DNA of 64,000 bases, taken from contig JAJTBO010000001.1 in assembly GCA_021286855.1 (NCBI GenBank), positions 248,001-312,000 of the forward strand, written 5' to 3'. The stretch is from Hyphomicrobiales bacterium. GTDB lineage: Bacteria; Pseudomonadota; Alphaproteobacteria; Rhizobiales; Ancalomicrobiaceae. Position 1 is the first letter of the stretch. Each line of letters begins with the position of its first letter. This document shows positions 36,011 through 45,079 of the stretch, in pieces. The notes beneath the pieces are model-generated. The model was not told the origin of the DNA. It was given only the letters and a program-made list of their open reading frames with translations, and made no database searches. Position numbers and translations under genes: made by a program.

Positions 36011-36798
36011 GCGAGACGGCGACCACGCTCGACCGTTTTCTCGATGGCCGTCTGTGGCTCGAACAGCCGGCGCGCGGTCGCCATCGCGCCGGGCTCGACG
36101 CGGTGCTGCTCGCCGCGCTCGTGCCGGCGACGGCGGCAGGCCGATTGGTCGATCTGGGCGCGGGCGTCGGCGCGGCCGGCCTCGCCGTCGCGGTTCGCGC
36201 GCCCGGTCTGCGGGTCGTCCTCGCCGAGCGCGATCCCGAGGCCGCGCGCCTCGCCCGCGCCAACGCCGGGCGACCGGAGAACGACGTCGCCGATCGCGTC
36301 GAAGTGATCGAGATCGACCTCTTGCGCCGGGGCGCGGCGCGCGATGCGGCCCTGCCGCCGGAGAGCTTCGACGCCGTCGTCGTCAATCCACCCTATTTCG
36401 CGCCCTCCGACGTGCGCGCCTCGCCGCATCGGGCCCGCGCCGCCGCCCATGTCTTCGAAGCCGGCGCGCTCGACGACTGGCTGCGCGTCGCCGCGTCGTT
36501 GCTCGCCCCGAAAGGGCGTCTCCATCTGATCTTCCGCGGCGACGGCCTCGCCGAGATCGTCGCCGCGCTCGCCGGGCGATTCGGCGACGCGCGGATCCGC
36601 CCGGTCCACCCGCGAGAACGCGACGCCGCTCATCGTCTGCTCGTCACCGCGACCAAAGGTTCACGGGCCCGAGCGTCGATCCTGCCCGGGCTCGTCCTCC
36701 ATCGCGCCGATTCGGACCTCTATCTGCCGGAAGCGGCCGCGATCCTGCGCGGCCGCGCCGATCTCGCCGGCGACCGGTTCAGCGCCGGCACCGCGTGA
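36007..36798 (+). CDS. TrmN6-like tRNA1(Val) adenine-N6 methyltransferase
   Basis: A 263-residue class I methyltransferase of the YfiC/TrmN6 type. The SAM motif is LVDLGAGVGAAGLAVA, and VVNPPYFAP is the NPPY motif of N6-adenine methyltransferases. Start GTG 36007, coupled to DUF2007. The 3' end overlaps the convergent small secreted-protein gene by 20 bases. The E. coli homologue modifies A37 of tRNA1(Val), but the substrate here is inferred. Confidence 0.85.
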   Translation: MSETATTLDRFLDGRLWLEQPARGRHRAGLDAVLLAALVPATAAGRLVDLGAGVGAAGLAVAVRAPGLRVVLAERDPEAARLARANAGRPENDVADRVEVIEIDLLRRGAARDAALPPESFDAVVVNPPYFAPSDVRASPHRARAAAHVFEAGALDDWLRVAASLLAPKGRLHLIFRGDGLAEIVAALAGRFGDARIRPVHPRERDAAHRLLVTATKGSRARASILPGLVLHRADSDLYLPEAAAILRGRADLAGDRFSAGTA

Positions 36799-37003
36799 TC
36801 CGGCACATCATGCCGCGCGGGGTGCGGACCGCGCATTCGCGCAGCGCCCGCTGGCTCGCGGAGGAACGGCTCGAGGAGACGCCCCAGCCCATCGCGGCGC
36901 GGCTGCGTGCGGTGCATTGCCACGCGGCGGCTTCCTGGGCCGAAACGGCGACGAGCCCCAGTCCGATCAGGGCGGCGAGAAAAGAAGTACGGGCGAGACG
37001 CAT
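36779..37003 (-). CDS. Small secreted cysteine-containing protein, 74 residues
   Basis: A signal peptide (MRLARTSFLAALIGLGLVAVSAQEAAA) followed by a 47-residue basic mature part, WQCTARSRAAMGWGVSS...LRECAVRTPRGMMCRITRCRR, with four cysteines that can form two disulfides. It resembles the DUF4189 type weakly. Start ATG at 37003. It is divergent from the next small secreted-protein gene. Confidence 0.65.
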   Translation of the reverse strand: MRLARTSFLAALIGLGLVAVSAQEAAAWQCTARSRAAMGWGVSSSRSSASQRALRECAVRTPRGMMCRITRCRR

Positions 37004-37196
37004 GGCGGCCTCCGAAACTCCTGGTCCGCGCGTGGATGCGCGAACGGCGCAGTTTCGCGCCGTTTCGATGCGAGGAGAAGCCCGCACGGCGTCGCGCGTG
37101 TTTCCCCCATGTTGCGACGCGAAGGGTTTGTCAGCGGCCGGGCGATCCACTACCTTGCGAGCGCCGCCGAAAGGGCGGCGCCGGCCACCGGAGGCA

Positions 37197-37547
37197 ATGA
37201 TGCGCGTTCTCGCTCCGCTCTTCTTCGTCGTGCTCGCCGCCGCTCCGGCTCTCGCCGACGGCAGCTATTCGGGGGCCTCTTCGGTCGCCGGCGGCCACGG
37301 CGCGGCCTGCGCCGGCGTAACGCCGATGAACGCCTATGTCTCCGGCTCCTCGATCGAACTGACCGGCTACGCCTACGAAGGCTCCGGCGACCGCGCCACC
37401 GGCTCGGTCAAGTCCGACGGCGCCTTCACCGCGACGATGGCGTCGCCCAAGGGCGACGTCACCTTCTCCGGCCGCGTCACCTCCCGTTCGGTGCAGGCGC
37501 AGTGGAAGGGTCCCGACTGCTGGGGCGCGGTCGACCTCAACAAGTGA
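37197..37547 (+). CDS. Small exported protein of unknown function, 116 residues
   Basis: A signal peptide (MMRVLAPLFFVVLAAAPALA) precedes a 95-residue mature part rich in Gly/Ser/Ala with beta-strand character (SIELTGYAYEGSGDRATGSVKSD is a repeated strand pattern) and two cysteines (AACAGVT, PDCWGAV). No family recognised. GGAGG lies just upstream of the tandem ATGs at 37197/37200. It ends 6 bases before the convergent Lrp gene. Confidence 0.7.
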   Translation: MMRVLAPLFFVVLAAAPALADGSYSGASSVAGGHGAACAGVTPMNAYVSGSSIELTGYAYEGSGDRATGSVKSDGAFTATMASPKGDVTFSGRVTSRSVQAQWKGPDCWGAVDLNK

Positions 37548-37553
37548 GAGACG

Positions 37554-38015
37554 TCACACCGGCACCTTGGTCGTCCGCTTGACGGTCCGCAGCGACAGCT
37601 GCGACTGGACGCGAACGACGCCGGGAAGCCGCGTCAGCACCTCCGAATGCAGTCGTTCGAGATCCGCCATGTCGCGGAAGACGACGCGCAGCAGATAGTC
37701 GGACTGGCCGGCGATCAGGTGGCATTCCTGGATCTGGGCGACGTGGCGCACCTTCGCCTCGAAGGCGTCGAGCCGCGCCCGATCCTGGCTGTCGAGCGTG
37801 ATCGCGACATAGGCGGTGCCGGCGAAACCGGCCGCCTTCTGGTCGAGCACCAGATGGGTGCCGGCGACCAGCCCGCTCTCCATCAGCAGGTTGACCCGCC
37901 TGAGGCAGGCCGAGGGCGACAGGTGGACGCGCTCGGCCAATTCCGCGTTGGTCAGCCGGCCGTCGGCCTGCAGTTCGATGAGGATCTGGCGATCCCGGTC
38001 GTCGATGGCGATCAT
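37554..38015 (-). CDS. Lrp/AsnC-family transcriptional regulator
   Basis: A 153-residue feast/famine regulator. Helix-turn-helix at about residues 20-45 (RLTNAELAERVHLSPSACLRRV) and a C-terminal RAM ligand-binding domain (ECHLIAGQSDYLLRVVF). The ATG at 38015 gives the standard N-terminus; the in-frame extension upstream is AT-rich intergenic sequence. Divergent from ald by 154 bp, so it very likely controls alanine dehydrogenase in response to alanine or another amino acid. Confidence 0.92.
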   Translation of the reverse strand: MIAIDDRDRQILIELQADGRLTNAELAERVHLSPSACLRRVNLLMESGLVAGTHLVLDQKAAGFAGTAYVAITLDSQDRARLDAFEAKVRHVAQIQECHLIAGQSDYLLRVVFRDMADLERLHSEVLTRLPGVVRVQSQLSLRTVKRTTKVPV

Positions 38016-38169
38016 CGCAGAATATTCGCAAAATCTCTGAATTCGATCAATATTATATTTTATAAGAACGATTGAAAAACGGAAAATGGCGGAAAATTGC
38101 GAGAGAACAGGCGCATCATCCGAAGAATGTTCGATCCGCTGGCGGGATCGACCCTCGAGGAGAGCTTCC
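38016..38169. promoter_or_regulatory. Divergent lrp-ald control region
   Basis: An AT-rich 154-bp space in a GC-rich genome. It contains GAATATTC (38020-38027), GAATTC (38039-38044) and a run of A/T (about 38046-38066, TCAATATTATATTTTATAAG). These degenerate AT palindromes spaced about 20 bp apart suit Lrp-type binding and the two promoters. Confidence 0.6.
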
Positions 38170-39288
38170 ATGCGCATCGGTGTCCCCAAGGAGATCAAGG
38201 ATCATGAGGATCGCGTCGGCCTGGTGCCGTCGTCGGTGGCCGAACTCGTCGCCCATGGCCACGAGGTCCTGATCGAGAAGGGTGCCGGCCGCGGCGCCGG
38301 CATCGCCGATCGTGACTTCGTCAAGGCGGGCGCCAAGATCGTCGACGAGGTCGACGCGGTGTGGGGCGAGGCCGAGATGATCGTCAAGGTCAAGGAGCCG
38401 CTGGCCGTCGAGCGCAAGAAGCTGCGCCCCGACCACCTGCTCTTCACCTATCTCCACCTCGCGCCGGATCCGGACCAGACCCGCGACCTCGTCGCGTCCG
38501 GCGCGACCTGCATCGCCTATGAGACCGTGACCTCGCCGACCGGCGGTCTGCCGCTGCTCACCCCGATGTCGGAAGTCGCCGGCCGCATGGCCGCCCAGGT
38601 CGGCGCGCACGCCCTCGAGAACGCCTCGAAGGGCCGCGGCATCCTGCTCGGCGGCGTCCCCGGCGTCGCCCCGGCCAAGGTCGTCGTCCTCGGCGGCGGC
38701 GTCTCCGGCACCCACGCCACCACCATCGCGCTGGGCATGGGCGCCGACGTCACCGTCGTCGACCGCTCGCTCGACGTGCTGCGCCGTCTCAACGGCCAGT
38801 TCGGCGCGCGTCTGAAGACCGCCGCCTCGACCCGCGAGACCATCGCCGGCCTCGTCGCCGAGGCGGATCTGGTCATCGGCACGGTGCTGATCCCCGGCGC
38901 GGCCGCGCCGAAGCTGATCACCCGGCCGATGCTGAAGACCATGAAGCGCGGCTCGGTCATCGTCGACGTGGCGATCGATCAGGGCGGCTGCACGGAGACC
39001 TCGCGCGCCACCACCCACTCGCGTCCGACCTACGTCGTCGACGGCGTCGTCCACTACTGCGTCGCCAACATGCCCGGCGGCGTCGCCCGCACCTCGACCT
39101 TCGCGCTTTCCAACGCGACCCTGCCCTTCGCTCTGGCGCTCGCCGACAAGGGTTGGAAGAAGGCGATCCGGGACGATCCGCATCTGGCCAACGGTCTCAA
39201 CGTCTGCGCCGGCCGCGTCACCTACGCGGCGGTCGCCGAAGCGCTCGGCTACGACCTGCTGCCGACCGCCAAGGCGCTCGCCGCCTGA
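38170..39288 (+). CDS. ald: Alanine dehydrogenase
   Basis: A 372-residue NAD-dependent alanine dehydrogenase (alanine to pyruvate and ammonia). [20 protein letters not shown] at the N-terminus, catalytic His in FTYLHLAPD, and the Rossmann motif [17 protein letters not shown] at 38170 after a GAGGAGAG site. Divergent from the Lrp gene, its likely regulator. Allows alanine use as carbon and nitrogen source. Confidence 0.96.
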   Translation: MRIGVPKEIKDHEDRVGLVPSSVAELVAHGHEVLIEKGAGRGAGIADRDFVKAGAKIVDEVDAVWGEAEMIVKVKEPLAVERKKLRPDHLLFTYLHLAPDPDQTRDLVASGATCIAYETVTSPTGGLPLLTPMSEVAGRMAAQVGAHALENASKGRGILLGGVPGVAPAKVVVLGGGVSGTHATTIALGMGADVTVVDRSLDVLRRLNGQFGARLKTAASTRETIAGLVAEADLVIGTVLIPGAAAPKLITRPMLKTMKRGSVIVDVAIDQGGCTETSRATTHSRPTYVVDGVVHYCVANMPGGVARTSTFALSNATLPFALALADKGWKKAIRDDPHLANGLNVCAGRVTYAAVAEALGYDLLPTAKALAA

Positions 39289-39374
39289 GGCCGGTCTCGG
39301 CCGTCCGGGGTTTTCGGGTCGCCGACCCGAGAAGGAGATGCCGTCCATCGCGTTGCGCGGTGGACGGCAGGATG

Positions 39375-39505
39375 GCGCGAAATGGTTCGAGACGAGCCCC
39401 GCGGGCTCTCCTCACCATGAGGCGTATGTATTTGTTACAATTATAAAAAGCGCTTCATGGTGAGGAGACGCGCCTTCGGCGCGTCATCTCGAACCATCGC
39501 GCACC
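39375..39505 (-). repeat. Palindromic intergenic repeat, copy 3
   Basis: About 131 bp. Read on the minus strand it aligns with copy 2 throughout: outer GCGCGATGGTTCGAGA arm, internal hairpin, CTCCTCACCATGA, an AT-rich core of about 30 bases, then CGCCTCATGGTGAGGAG and CGTCTCGAACCAT. The AT-rich core is more than two-thirds identical to that of copy 2. It lies between ald and the convergent LysE-type gene. Confidence 0.85.
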
Positions 39506-39542
39506 CTCGCCCGGCGCCTGCCGGGTCCAGACGGTTCCGCCG

Positions 39543-40181
39543 TCACGCCAGCCGCGCCCAGAGCTTCGGCAGCGCCTCCGTCAGCGTCGAGACGGCGAAG
39601 GCCAAAAACAGCGCCCCGACCACCCGCACGATCGTCACCGCGTGGCCGAGATAGAGCCGCCGCATGAACCCCGTCCCGACGATCCAGGCGAGGATCGCGT
39701 CGCCGCAGAGGAATCCGACGAAGGAGGCGACGAACAGCGCCGGCATCGACGCAAAGGTCAGCGCCTCCGGCCGCCCGGCGAAGAGCGCGGTGAACATGGC
39801 GAGCGCCACCGGATAGCTCTTCGGATTGGTCAGGCCGAAGGCGATGCCCTTGAGCCACGGCCGCTCGCCGACGAGATCGTCGGCGCCTTCGGCCGAGCGC
39901 GCCGTCACGCCCTTGTAGCCGAGAAAGCCCAGATAGAGGCCGCAGGCCAGCGCCACCAGCTCGAACAGCAGCGGATCGAACACCTTCGCGCCGACCAGCG
40001 CGGTGATCGCGAGCGAGCACCACAGCGTGTCGCCGGCGAGATGGCCGAACAGGAACTGCAGCGCCGGCCGCCGACCCTTGGCCGCGCCGATGCCGATCAA
40101 CGCCAACACCGCCGGCCCGGGCGAGACGACGTAGAGACATCCCGCCGTCGCCGCCGCCAGGAGCGCGCCCGCTTCGATCAT
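39543..40181 (-). CDS. LysE-family translocator
   Basis: A 212-residue inner-membrane exporter. SPGPAVLALIGIGAAKG near residue 20 and GLTNPKSYPVALAMF in the middle are the LysE/RhtB signatures, with about six helices. It starts 4 bases after the SCO gene's stop on the same strand, so it is co-transcribed with it and perhaps dxs. Substrate unknown. Confidence 0.87.
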   Translation of the reverse strand: MIEAGALLAAATAGCLYVVSPGPAVLALIGIGAAKGRRPALQFLFGHLAGDTLWCSLAITALVGAKVFDPLLFELVALACGLYLGFLGYKGVTARSAEGADDLVGERPWLKGIAFGLTNPKSYPVALAMFTALFAGRPEALTFASMPALFVASFVGFLCGDAILAWIVGTGFMRRLYLGHAVTIVRVVGALFLAFAVSTLTEALPKLWARLA

Positions 40182-40185
40182 CGGC

Positions 40186-40806
40186 TCACCCCATCGTCAG
40201 CAGGCGACGGATCTTCGTCATCGCCTTGGCGGTGTCTTCCTGGAAATTGATGATGCCGACGAAGCGGCCCTGCGGATCGATCAGATAGACCGCCGCGGTG
40301 TGGTCCATCGTGTAGTCGCCGCCCTTGCCCTCGACCTTGCGGGCGAACACCCGGTAGGCCTTGAGCGCCTTGTCGGTCTCCTCGCGCGAGCCGGACAGAC
40401 CGATGAAACGCGGATCGAAACTGGCGAGATAGTCCTTCAGCTTCGCCGGCGTGTCGCGCTCCGGGTCGACGGTGACGAAGATCACCTTCACCCGGTCGGC
40501 GTCGGCCCCGAGTTCCTTCATCCAGCCTTCCGCCTCGAGCAGCGTCGTCGGACAGACGTCGGGGCAGAAGGTGTAGCCGAAGAACACCAGGTTCGGATGG
40601 CCGAGGAGATCCTTCTCGGTGAACGGTTTGCCGGTCTGGTCGAGGAGCGAGAATTCGCCGCCGATGCCGGCGACCGGCGCCAGCGTCGACGATGTGGCGG
40701 TCGGCTGGGGCGTCTGCGTCTCGCGCAGCGCCACGAAGACGCCGACGCCGATCACCACGAGGGCGATCAGCGCCCAGAGGCCGTGGCGCAGCGCCTTCAG
40801 CGTCAT
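40186..40806 (-). CDS. SCO1/SenC-family copper chaperone
   Basis: A 206-residue membrane-anchored thioredoxin-fold protein: one TM helix (about residues 8-27), then copper-site Cys81 and Cys85 in TFCPDVCPT and a distal His in TMDHTAAVYLID. SCO proteins deliver copper to the CuA centre of cytochrome oxidase or act in thiol redox. Start ATG at 40806, 13 bases downstream of dxs. No oxidase genes nearby. Confidence 0.92.
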   Translation of the reverse strand: MTLKALRHGLWALIALVVIGVGVFVALRETQTPQPTATSSTLAPVAGIGGEFSLLDQTGKPFTEKDLLGHPNLVFFGYTFCPDVCPTTLLEAEGWMKELGADADRVKVIFVTVDPERDTPAKLKDYLASFDPRFIGLSGSREETDKALKAYRVFARKVEGKGGDYTMDHTAAVYLIDPQGRFVGIINFQEDTAKAMTKIRRLLTMG

Positions 40807-40819
40807 CGTCTCGTCTCCC

Positions 40820-42745
40820 TCAGGCGCGCCGCGCCGGCTCGCTCGCCGCGTCCGCCCGGCCGAGCGCTTCGAAGACGCGCCGGACGATGCCGGCCGCGTC
40901 GATCCCGATCGCCGCATGGGTCTTCTCCGGGTCGCCGTGATCGAGGAAGGCGTCGGGCATCATCAGCGTGCGGATCTTGAGGCCGCCGTCGAGCAGGCCC
41001 TCTTCCGCCAGCGCGTGCAGCACGTGGCTGCCGAAGCCGCCGATCGCGCCTTCCTCCACCGTGATCAACACCTCGTGGCCGCGCGCCAGACGGCGCAGTA
41101 GATCGCGGTCGAGCGGCTTCATGAAACGCGCGTCGGCGACCGTCGTCGAGAGCCCGTGCGCCTCCAGCGTCTCCGCCGCGTCGAGCGCGGCGACGAGTCG
41201 GGTGCCGAGCGACAGGATCGCGACCTTCGTCCCTTCGCGGATGATCCGGCCCTTGCCGATCTCCAGGATCTCGCCGCGCGTCGGCAATTCGACGCCGACG
41301 CCCTCGCCGCGCGGGAAGCGGAAGGCCGAGGGTCGATCGTCGATCGCCGCGCTGGTCGCCACCATGTGGACGAGCTCCGCCTCGTCGGCCGGCGCCATCA
41401 CCACGAAGTTGGGCAGGAAGCCGAGATAGGCGAGATCGTAGGAGCCGGCGTGCGTCGCCCCGTCCGCCCCGACGAAGCCGGCCCGATCGATCGGGAAGCG
41501 CACCGGCAGCTTCTGCAGCGCCACGTCGTGCGCCACCTGATCGAAGCCGCGTTGCAGGAAGGTCGAATAGATCGCGCAGAACGGCTTCAGCCCATCGGCG
41601 GCGAGGCCGGCGGCGAAGGTGACGGCGTGCTGCTCGGCGATGCCGACGTCGAACATCCGCTTGGGGAAGGCGTCGGCGAAGACGTCGAGCCCGGTGCCGG
41701 AGGGCATCGCCGCGGTGATGCCGACGATCTTCTCGTCGCGTCCCGCCTCGGCGGTCAGCGCGTCGGCGAAGACGCGGGTGTAGGAGGGCGCGTTGGCCTT
41801 GGGCTTCACCTGCTTGCCGGTGACCACGTCGAAGCGGGCGACGCCGTGATACTTGTCGTCGGCGGCTTCCGCCGGGGCGTAGCCCTTGCCCTTCTGGGTG
41901 ATGACATGGACCAGGATCGGCCCTTCCTTCGCGTCGCGCACGTTGCGCAGCACTGGGAGGAGGTGGTCGAGATTGTGCCCGTCGATCGGCCCGACGTAGT
42001 AGAAGCCCATCTCCTCGAACAGCGTGCCGCCCATCGCCATGCCGCGGGCGAATTCCTCGGCCCGCTTCGCGCCGATCTCGATGAACTTCGGCAGGCGCTT
42101 GGTCACCTGCTTGCCGATGTCGCGCAGCTGCATGAAGGTCCGCGACGAGACGAGGCGGGCGAGATAGGCGCTCATCGCGCCGGTCGGCGGCGCGATCGAC
42201 ATGTCGTTGTCGTTGAGGATGACGACGAGCCGAGCGTCCATCGCGCCGGCGTTGTTCATCGCCTCGTAGGCCATGCCGGCCGACATCGAGCCGTCGCCGA
42301 TCACCGCGACGACGTTGTTGTCGCCGCCTCTGAGATCGCGCGCCGCGGCGAAGCCCAGCGCCGCCGAGATCGAGGTCGAGGAATGCGCCGCCCCGAACGG
42401 ATCGTAGGGGCTCTCCTCGCGCTTGGTGAAGCCGGAGAGGCCGCCGGGCTGGCGCAGCGTGCGGATCCGATCGCGTCGGCCGGTCAGGATCTTGTGCGGA
42501 TAGGACTGGTGGCCGACGTCCCAGATGACGACGTCGCGCGGCGTGTCGAACACCTTGTGCAGCGCCACCGTCAATTCGACCACGCCCAGCCCCGCGCCGA
42601 GATGGCCGCCGGTCACCGAGACCGCATCGATCATCTCCGCCCGAAGTTCGTCCGCCAGTTGTCGAAGCTGCTGGTCGGGGAGCCTGCGCAGATCTTCCGG
42701 AATCCGGATCGTGTCGAGGAGGGGGGTCTCGAGGGAGGTCGGCAA
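40820..42745 (-). CDS. dxs: 1-deoxy-D-xylulose-5-phosphate synthase
   Basis: About 641 residues, first step of the MEP pathway (pyruvate plus glyceraldehyde 3-phosphate, TPP-dependent). Thiamine motif [16 protein letters not shown]...[17 protein letters not shown] near the N-terminus, [17 protein letters not shown] with the catalytic Glu, and a C-terminal [12 protein letters not shown]. The protein should begin near [15 protein letters not shown]. No ATG fits, but a TTG at 42745 with GAGAG upstream gives that N-terminus; an in-frame ATG at 42853 adds 36 unlikely residues. Confidence 0.95.
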   Translation of the reverse strand: MPTSLETPLLDTIRIPEDLRRLPDQQLRQLADELRAEMIDAVSVTGGHLGAGLGVVELTVALHKVFDTPRDVVIWDVGHQSYPHKILTGRRDRIRTLRQPGGLSGFTKREESPYDPFGAAHSSTSISAALGFAAARDLRGGDNNVVAVIGDGSMSAGMAYEAMNNAGAMDARLVVILNDNDMSIAPPTGAMSAYLARLVSSRTFMQLRDIGKQVTKRLPKFIEIGAKRAEEFARGMAMGGTLFEEMGFYYVGPIDGHNLDHLLPVLRNVRDAKEGPILVHVITQKGKGYAPAEAADDKYHGVARFDVVTGKQVKPKANAPSYTRVFADALTAEAGRDEKIVGITAAMPSGTGLDVFADAFPKRMFDVGIAEQHAVTFAAGLAADGLKPFCAIYSTFLQRGFDQVAHDVALQKLPVRFPIDRAGFVGADGATHAGSYDLAYLGFLPNFVVMAPADEAELVHMVATSAAIDDRPSAFRFPRGEGVGVELPTRGEILEIGKGRIIREGTKVAILSLGTRLVAALDAAETLEAHGLSTTVADARFMKPLDRDLLRRLARGHEVLITVEEGAIGGFGSHVLHALAEEGLLDGGLKIRTLMMPDAFLDHGDPEKTHAAIGIDAAGIVRRVFEALGRADAASEPARRA

Positions 42746-42849
42746 CGGGCAACTCTCGCAATACGGTTCGGCCGGGCGCCTGCGCCAGCCTCCGTCCACT
42801 CGCAGCGGAGGGAGCGCTACCGATACATGACCCGCGCCGAGGCTGCAAA

Positions 42850-43461
42850 TCACCCTTTCGCGGAGCCCTCGATTTCGGCCCGCGTCGCGTCGTCGCCGGC
42901 CAGATCGAGAGCGAGGATGCGGGTCTGCGCCAGCACCCGGTCGGAGAACTCACGATCGGTCCGGACCAACGCGCGGGCCAGGACCTGCCCGCCGATCGCC
43001 GCGGCCAAGAGCGCGGCGGCGCGATCGCGGCGCTGTTCGGCCGTCTCGTCCGCGCGCGCTTCGAGCAGCTCCGCGAGGGCTTCGATCAGCGCCTCGGCGC
43101 CGTCGGCGAGCGCCGTCTCGACCTCGTCGCCGCGCGCCGCGCTGCCGGAAAAGGCGAGCAGCGGGCACCCGTCTTCGGGATGATCGCGATGGGCGCGGGA
43201 GACGTAGCCGCGCACGTACCCCTCGACGCCGCGCCCGCCGAGCCGCCGCCGTCCTTCCGCGAAGGCCTCGGCGATCGCCTCCGCCGCCAACGCCTCCTTG
43301 GAGGTGAAATGGCCGTAGAAGCCGCCGTGGGTGAGGCCGGCGGCGCGGGTGACGTCGGCGACGCCGACCGCCGCGATGCCGCGCGCTCGAAAGAGCCGGC
43401 CCGCCGCCCGCACGATCGCCGCGCGATGGGCCGCCGCTTCGGCCTTCGTCACTCGCACCAT
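42850..43461 (-). CDS. TetR-family transcriptional regulator
   Basis: A 203-residue TetR repressor. The N-terminal helix-turn-helix reads [31 protein letters not shown], followed by an all-helical ligand domain with [14 protein letters not shown] at 43461. Divergent from the MaoC gene across a 125-bp space containing an inverted-repeat operator, so it very likely represses maoC and itself. The ligand is unknown, perhaps a CoA ester or fatty acid given the partner. Confidence 0.9.
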   Translation of the reverse strand: MVRVTKAEAAAHRAAIVRAAGRLFRARGIAAVGVADVTRAAGLTHGGFYGHFTSKEALAAEAIAEAFAEGRRRLGGRGVEGYVRGYVSRAHRDHPEDGCPLLAFSGSAARGDEVETALADGAEALIEALAELLEARADETAEQRRDRAAALLAAAIGGQVLARALVRTDREFSDRVLAQTRILALDLAGDDATRAEIEGSAKG

Positions 43462-43499
43462 GCCCGATCTCCCGAATGTCCGCAGTGCGGATCTCACCC

Positions 43500-43521
43500 A
43501 TTGATGATCACCATCATCAAT
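43500..43521. promoter_or_regulatory. TetR operator, perfect inverted repeat ATTGATGAT-N4-ATCATCAAT
   Basis: Two perfect 9-base arms around CACC, midway between the divergent tetR and maoC starts. A second, imperfect copy (ATTGATGAC-N4-ATCATGATA) lies at 43528-43549, 28 bp further on, nearer to maoC. The position and symmetry fit the neighbouring TetR regulator. Confidence 0.8.
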
Positions 43522-43586
43522 GTCAGTATTGATGACGACGATCATGATATGCCGTCGTCGCGACGGCGACAACGAGAGGACGCGCC

Positions 43587-44051
43587 ATGCCGAACGATCA
43601 CTTTCTCGAGGACCTCGCCCCCGGCCGCCGCTGGACGACGCGGTCGATCGAGATCGCCGCCGAAGACATCAAGGCCTTCGCCGCGCTCTACGATCGTCAG
43701 CCCTTCCATCTCGACGAGGAGGCGGCGAAGTCGACCTTCTTTCGCGGGTTGGCGGCGAGCGGCTGGCACGTCGCGTCGCTGACCATGCGTCTCCTGACGC
43801 AGGACGGGGTCCCCTTCGCCTGGGGTCTGGTCGGCGCCGGCGGCGAAATCTCGTGGCCGCAGCCGACCCGCGCCGGCGACGTGTTGACGGTCTTCTCCGA
43901 GGTGGTCGAGGTCACGCCCTCACGCTCACGCCCCGATCGCGGCATCGTCACCCTGCGCAACGAAACCCGCAATCAGCGCGGCGAAGTCGTGCAGATCCTG
44001 GTGGCCAAGGCCGTCGTGCCCTCCCGCGCCGCCACGGCGGTCGCCGGCTGA
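43587..44051 (+). CDS. MaoC-like hot-dog dehydratase
   Basis: A 154-residue protein with the MaoC/(R)-hydratase pattern: YDRQPFHLDEEAAKSTFFRGLAASGWH, where the Asp/His region corresponds to the hydratase 2 motif, plus EISWPQPTRAGD. Likely hydrates enoyl-CoA or acts as a thioester enzyme. ATG at 43587 with a GAGAGGA site. Controlled by the divergent TetR. It ends 15 bases before xseB's stop on the opposite strand. Confidence 0.85.
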   Translation: MPNDHFLEDLAPGRRWTTRSIEIAAEDIKAFAALYDRQPFHLDEEAAKSTFFRGLAASGWHVASLTMRLLTQDGVPFAWGLVGAGGEISWPQPTRAGDVLTVFSEVVEVTPSRSRPDRGIVTLRNETRNQRGEVVQILVAKAVVPSRAATAVAG

Positions 44052-44065
44052 GGCGGAAGACGCGG

Positions 44066-44323
44066 TCAGGCGCGATCGGGATCGAGCGGCTCGACCCCGG
44101 CCGGAGCGCCGTCCGAGGCGAGGCGGATCTTCTCCACCCGCGCCTCGGCGATCGACAGCAGGCCGGCGCAGCGCGCCTTCAGGGCCTCGCCACGCTCATA
44201 GGCGGCGATCGAATCCTTGAGCGGCACGTCGCCGCGCTCCAGCCTCGCGACCAGTTGCTCGAGTTCGGCGAGCGACTGTTCGAAGGTCAGGGCGGCGACG
44301 TCGGTCTCGGGCGGCGTGGTCAA
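44066..44323 (-). CDS. xseB: Exodeoxyribonuclease VII small subunit
   Basis: An 85-residue Xse[33 protein letters not shown] is the family core. XseB pairs with XseA to degrade single-stranded DNA. Start is TTG at 44323 with GAGGA upstream, giving the usual N-terminus ([16 protein letters not shown]). In many Rhizobiales it sits immediately before dxs after a histone-deacetylase-like gene. Here that order is interrupted by the TetR/MaoC pair and a secreted-protein gene. Confidence 0.93.
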   Translation of the reverse strand: MTTPPETDVAALTFEQSLAELEQLVARLERGDVPLKDSIAAYERGEALKARCAGLLSIAEARVEKIRLASDGAPAGVEPLDPDRA

Positions 44324-44349
44324 GGCGGGGTCCTCGCGTCGGTCGGGTC

Positions 44350-44838
44350 TCAGCGGTCTTCGAGCAGGCCGGCGGTCTTGCCGGCCGGAAGCGTCTTGGC
44401 GAAGACGATCTCGACGTCGTAGGTCGTGATCTCGCCGGAGCTCTCCTGCACCGCGAGCACGGCCTTGTCGGAGCCCTCGCCCTTGGCCGGGGAGGGCACT
44501 TTGACCACGGTCCAGTTGAACGGCTTGCCGTTGCAGGCGGCGTAGGGGCCGCCCGGATCGGTCTTGCCGGCCGCCTTGGTCTTGCTGACCGTCAGCTTGC
44601 CGAAGCTCGGCTGCTGCGTCACCGTGACCTGCGGCGCGGGGGCGAGCGAGCAGTCCTCGCGCATCTCGCGCCAACTGTCGAGGGTGACCGCCTTGCCCGC
44701 GCCGGTCTTCAGCCACAGTCGCTTGGCGATCGTGTCGCCTTCGGCCTGCGCCGAGGCCGCGCCCATCGCCAACGCCACCGCCGCCATGATCGGCAGGGCC
44801 ACACCGAACTTCCGCTTCCCAACGAGGACTCGCGACAT
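44350..44838 (-). CDS. Exported protein of unknown function, 162 residues
   Basis: A signal peptide (residues about 1-32, ending ASAQA-EG) and a 130-residue beta-rich mature part with cysteines in EDCSLAPAP and [10 protein letters not shown], well placed for one disulfide. No named domain. The Pro-Ala-Pro-Val-Thr-Val run and alternating strands resemble small periplasmic Ig-like proteins, but this is impression only. It sits 26 bases upstream of xseB on the same strand, possibly in the same transcript. Confidence 0.72.
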   Translation of the reverse strand: MSRVLVGKRKFGVALPIMAAVALAMGAASAQAEGDTIAKRLWLKTGAGKAVTLDSWREMREDCSLAPAPQVTVTQQPSFGKLTVSKTKAAGKTDPGGPYAACNGKPFNWTVVKVPSPAKGEGSDKAVLAVQESSGEITTYDVEIVFAKTLPAGKTAGLLEDR

Positions 44839-45079
44839 CGTCGCCTCCCGACAGGTTCGTTCCGCCTCGCGATCTTTGCGGAGGTCGCGGCCGAGCGCCA
44901 GAGGGATTTCCCGAGGATCGCGCGTTCATCCCCCGCCGCGTCCGAGAATGGCGCGTCCGGCGATTCGTCGTCGGCGTCGAAGCTGCCGTCTTACGCAGCG
45001 GAAATGCGCGCCGATCCGCCATGCCGCGGAAGGATGCCGCGTGGACGGTCTCGAGCCCTGCGCGTCGCGGTCGCGCCGC

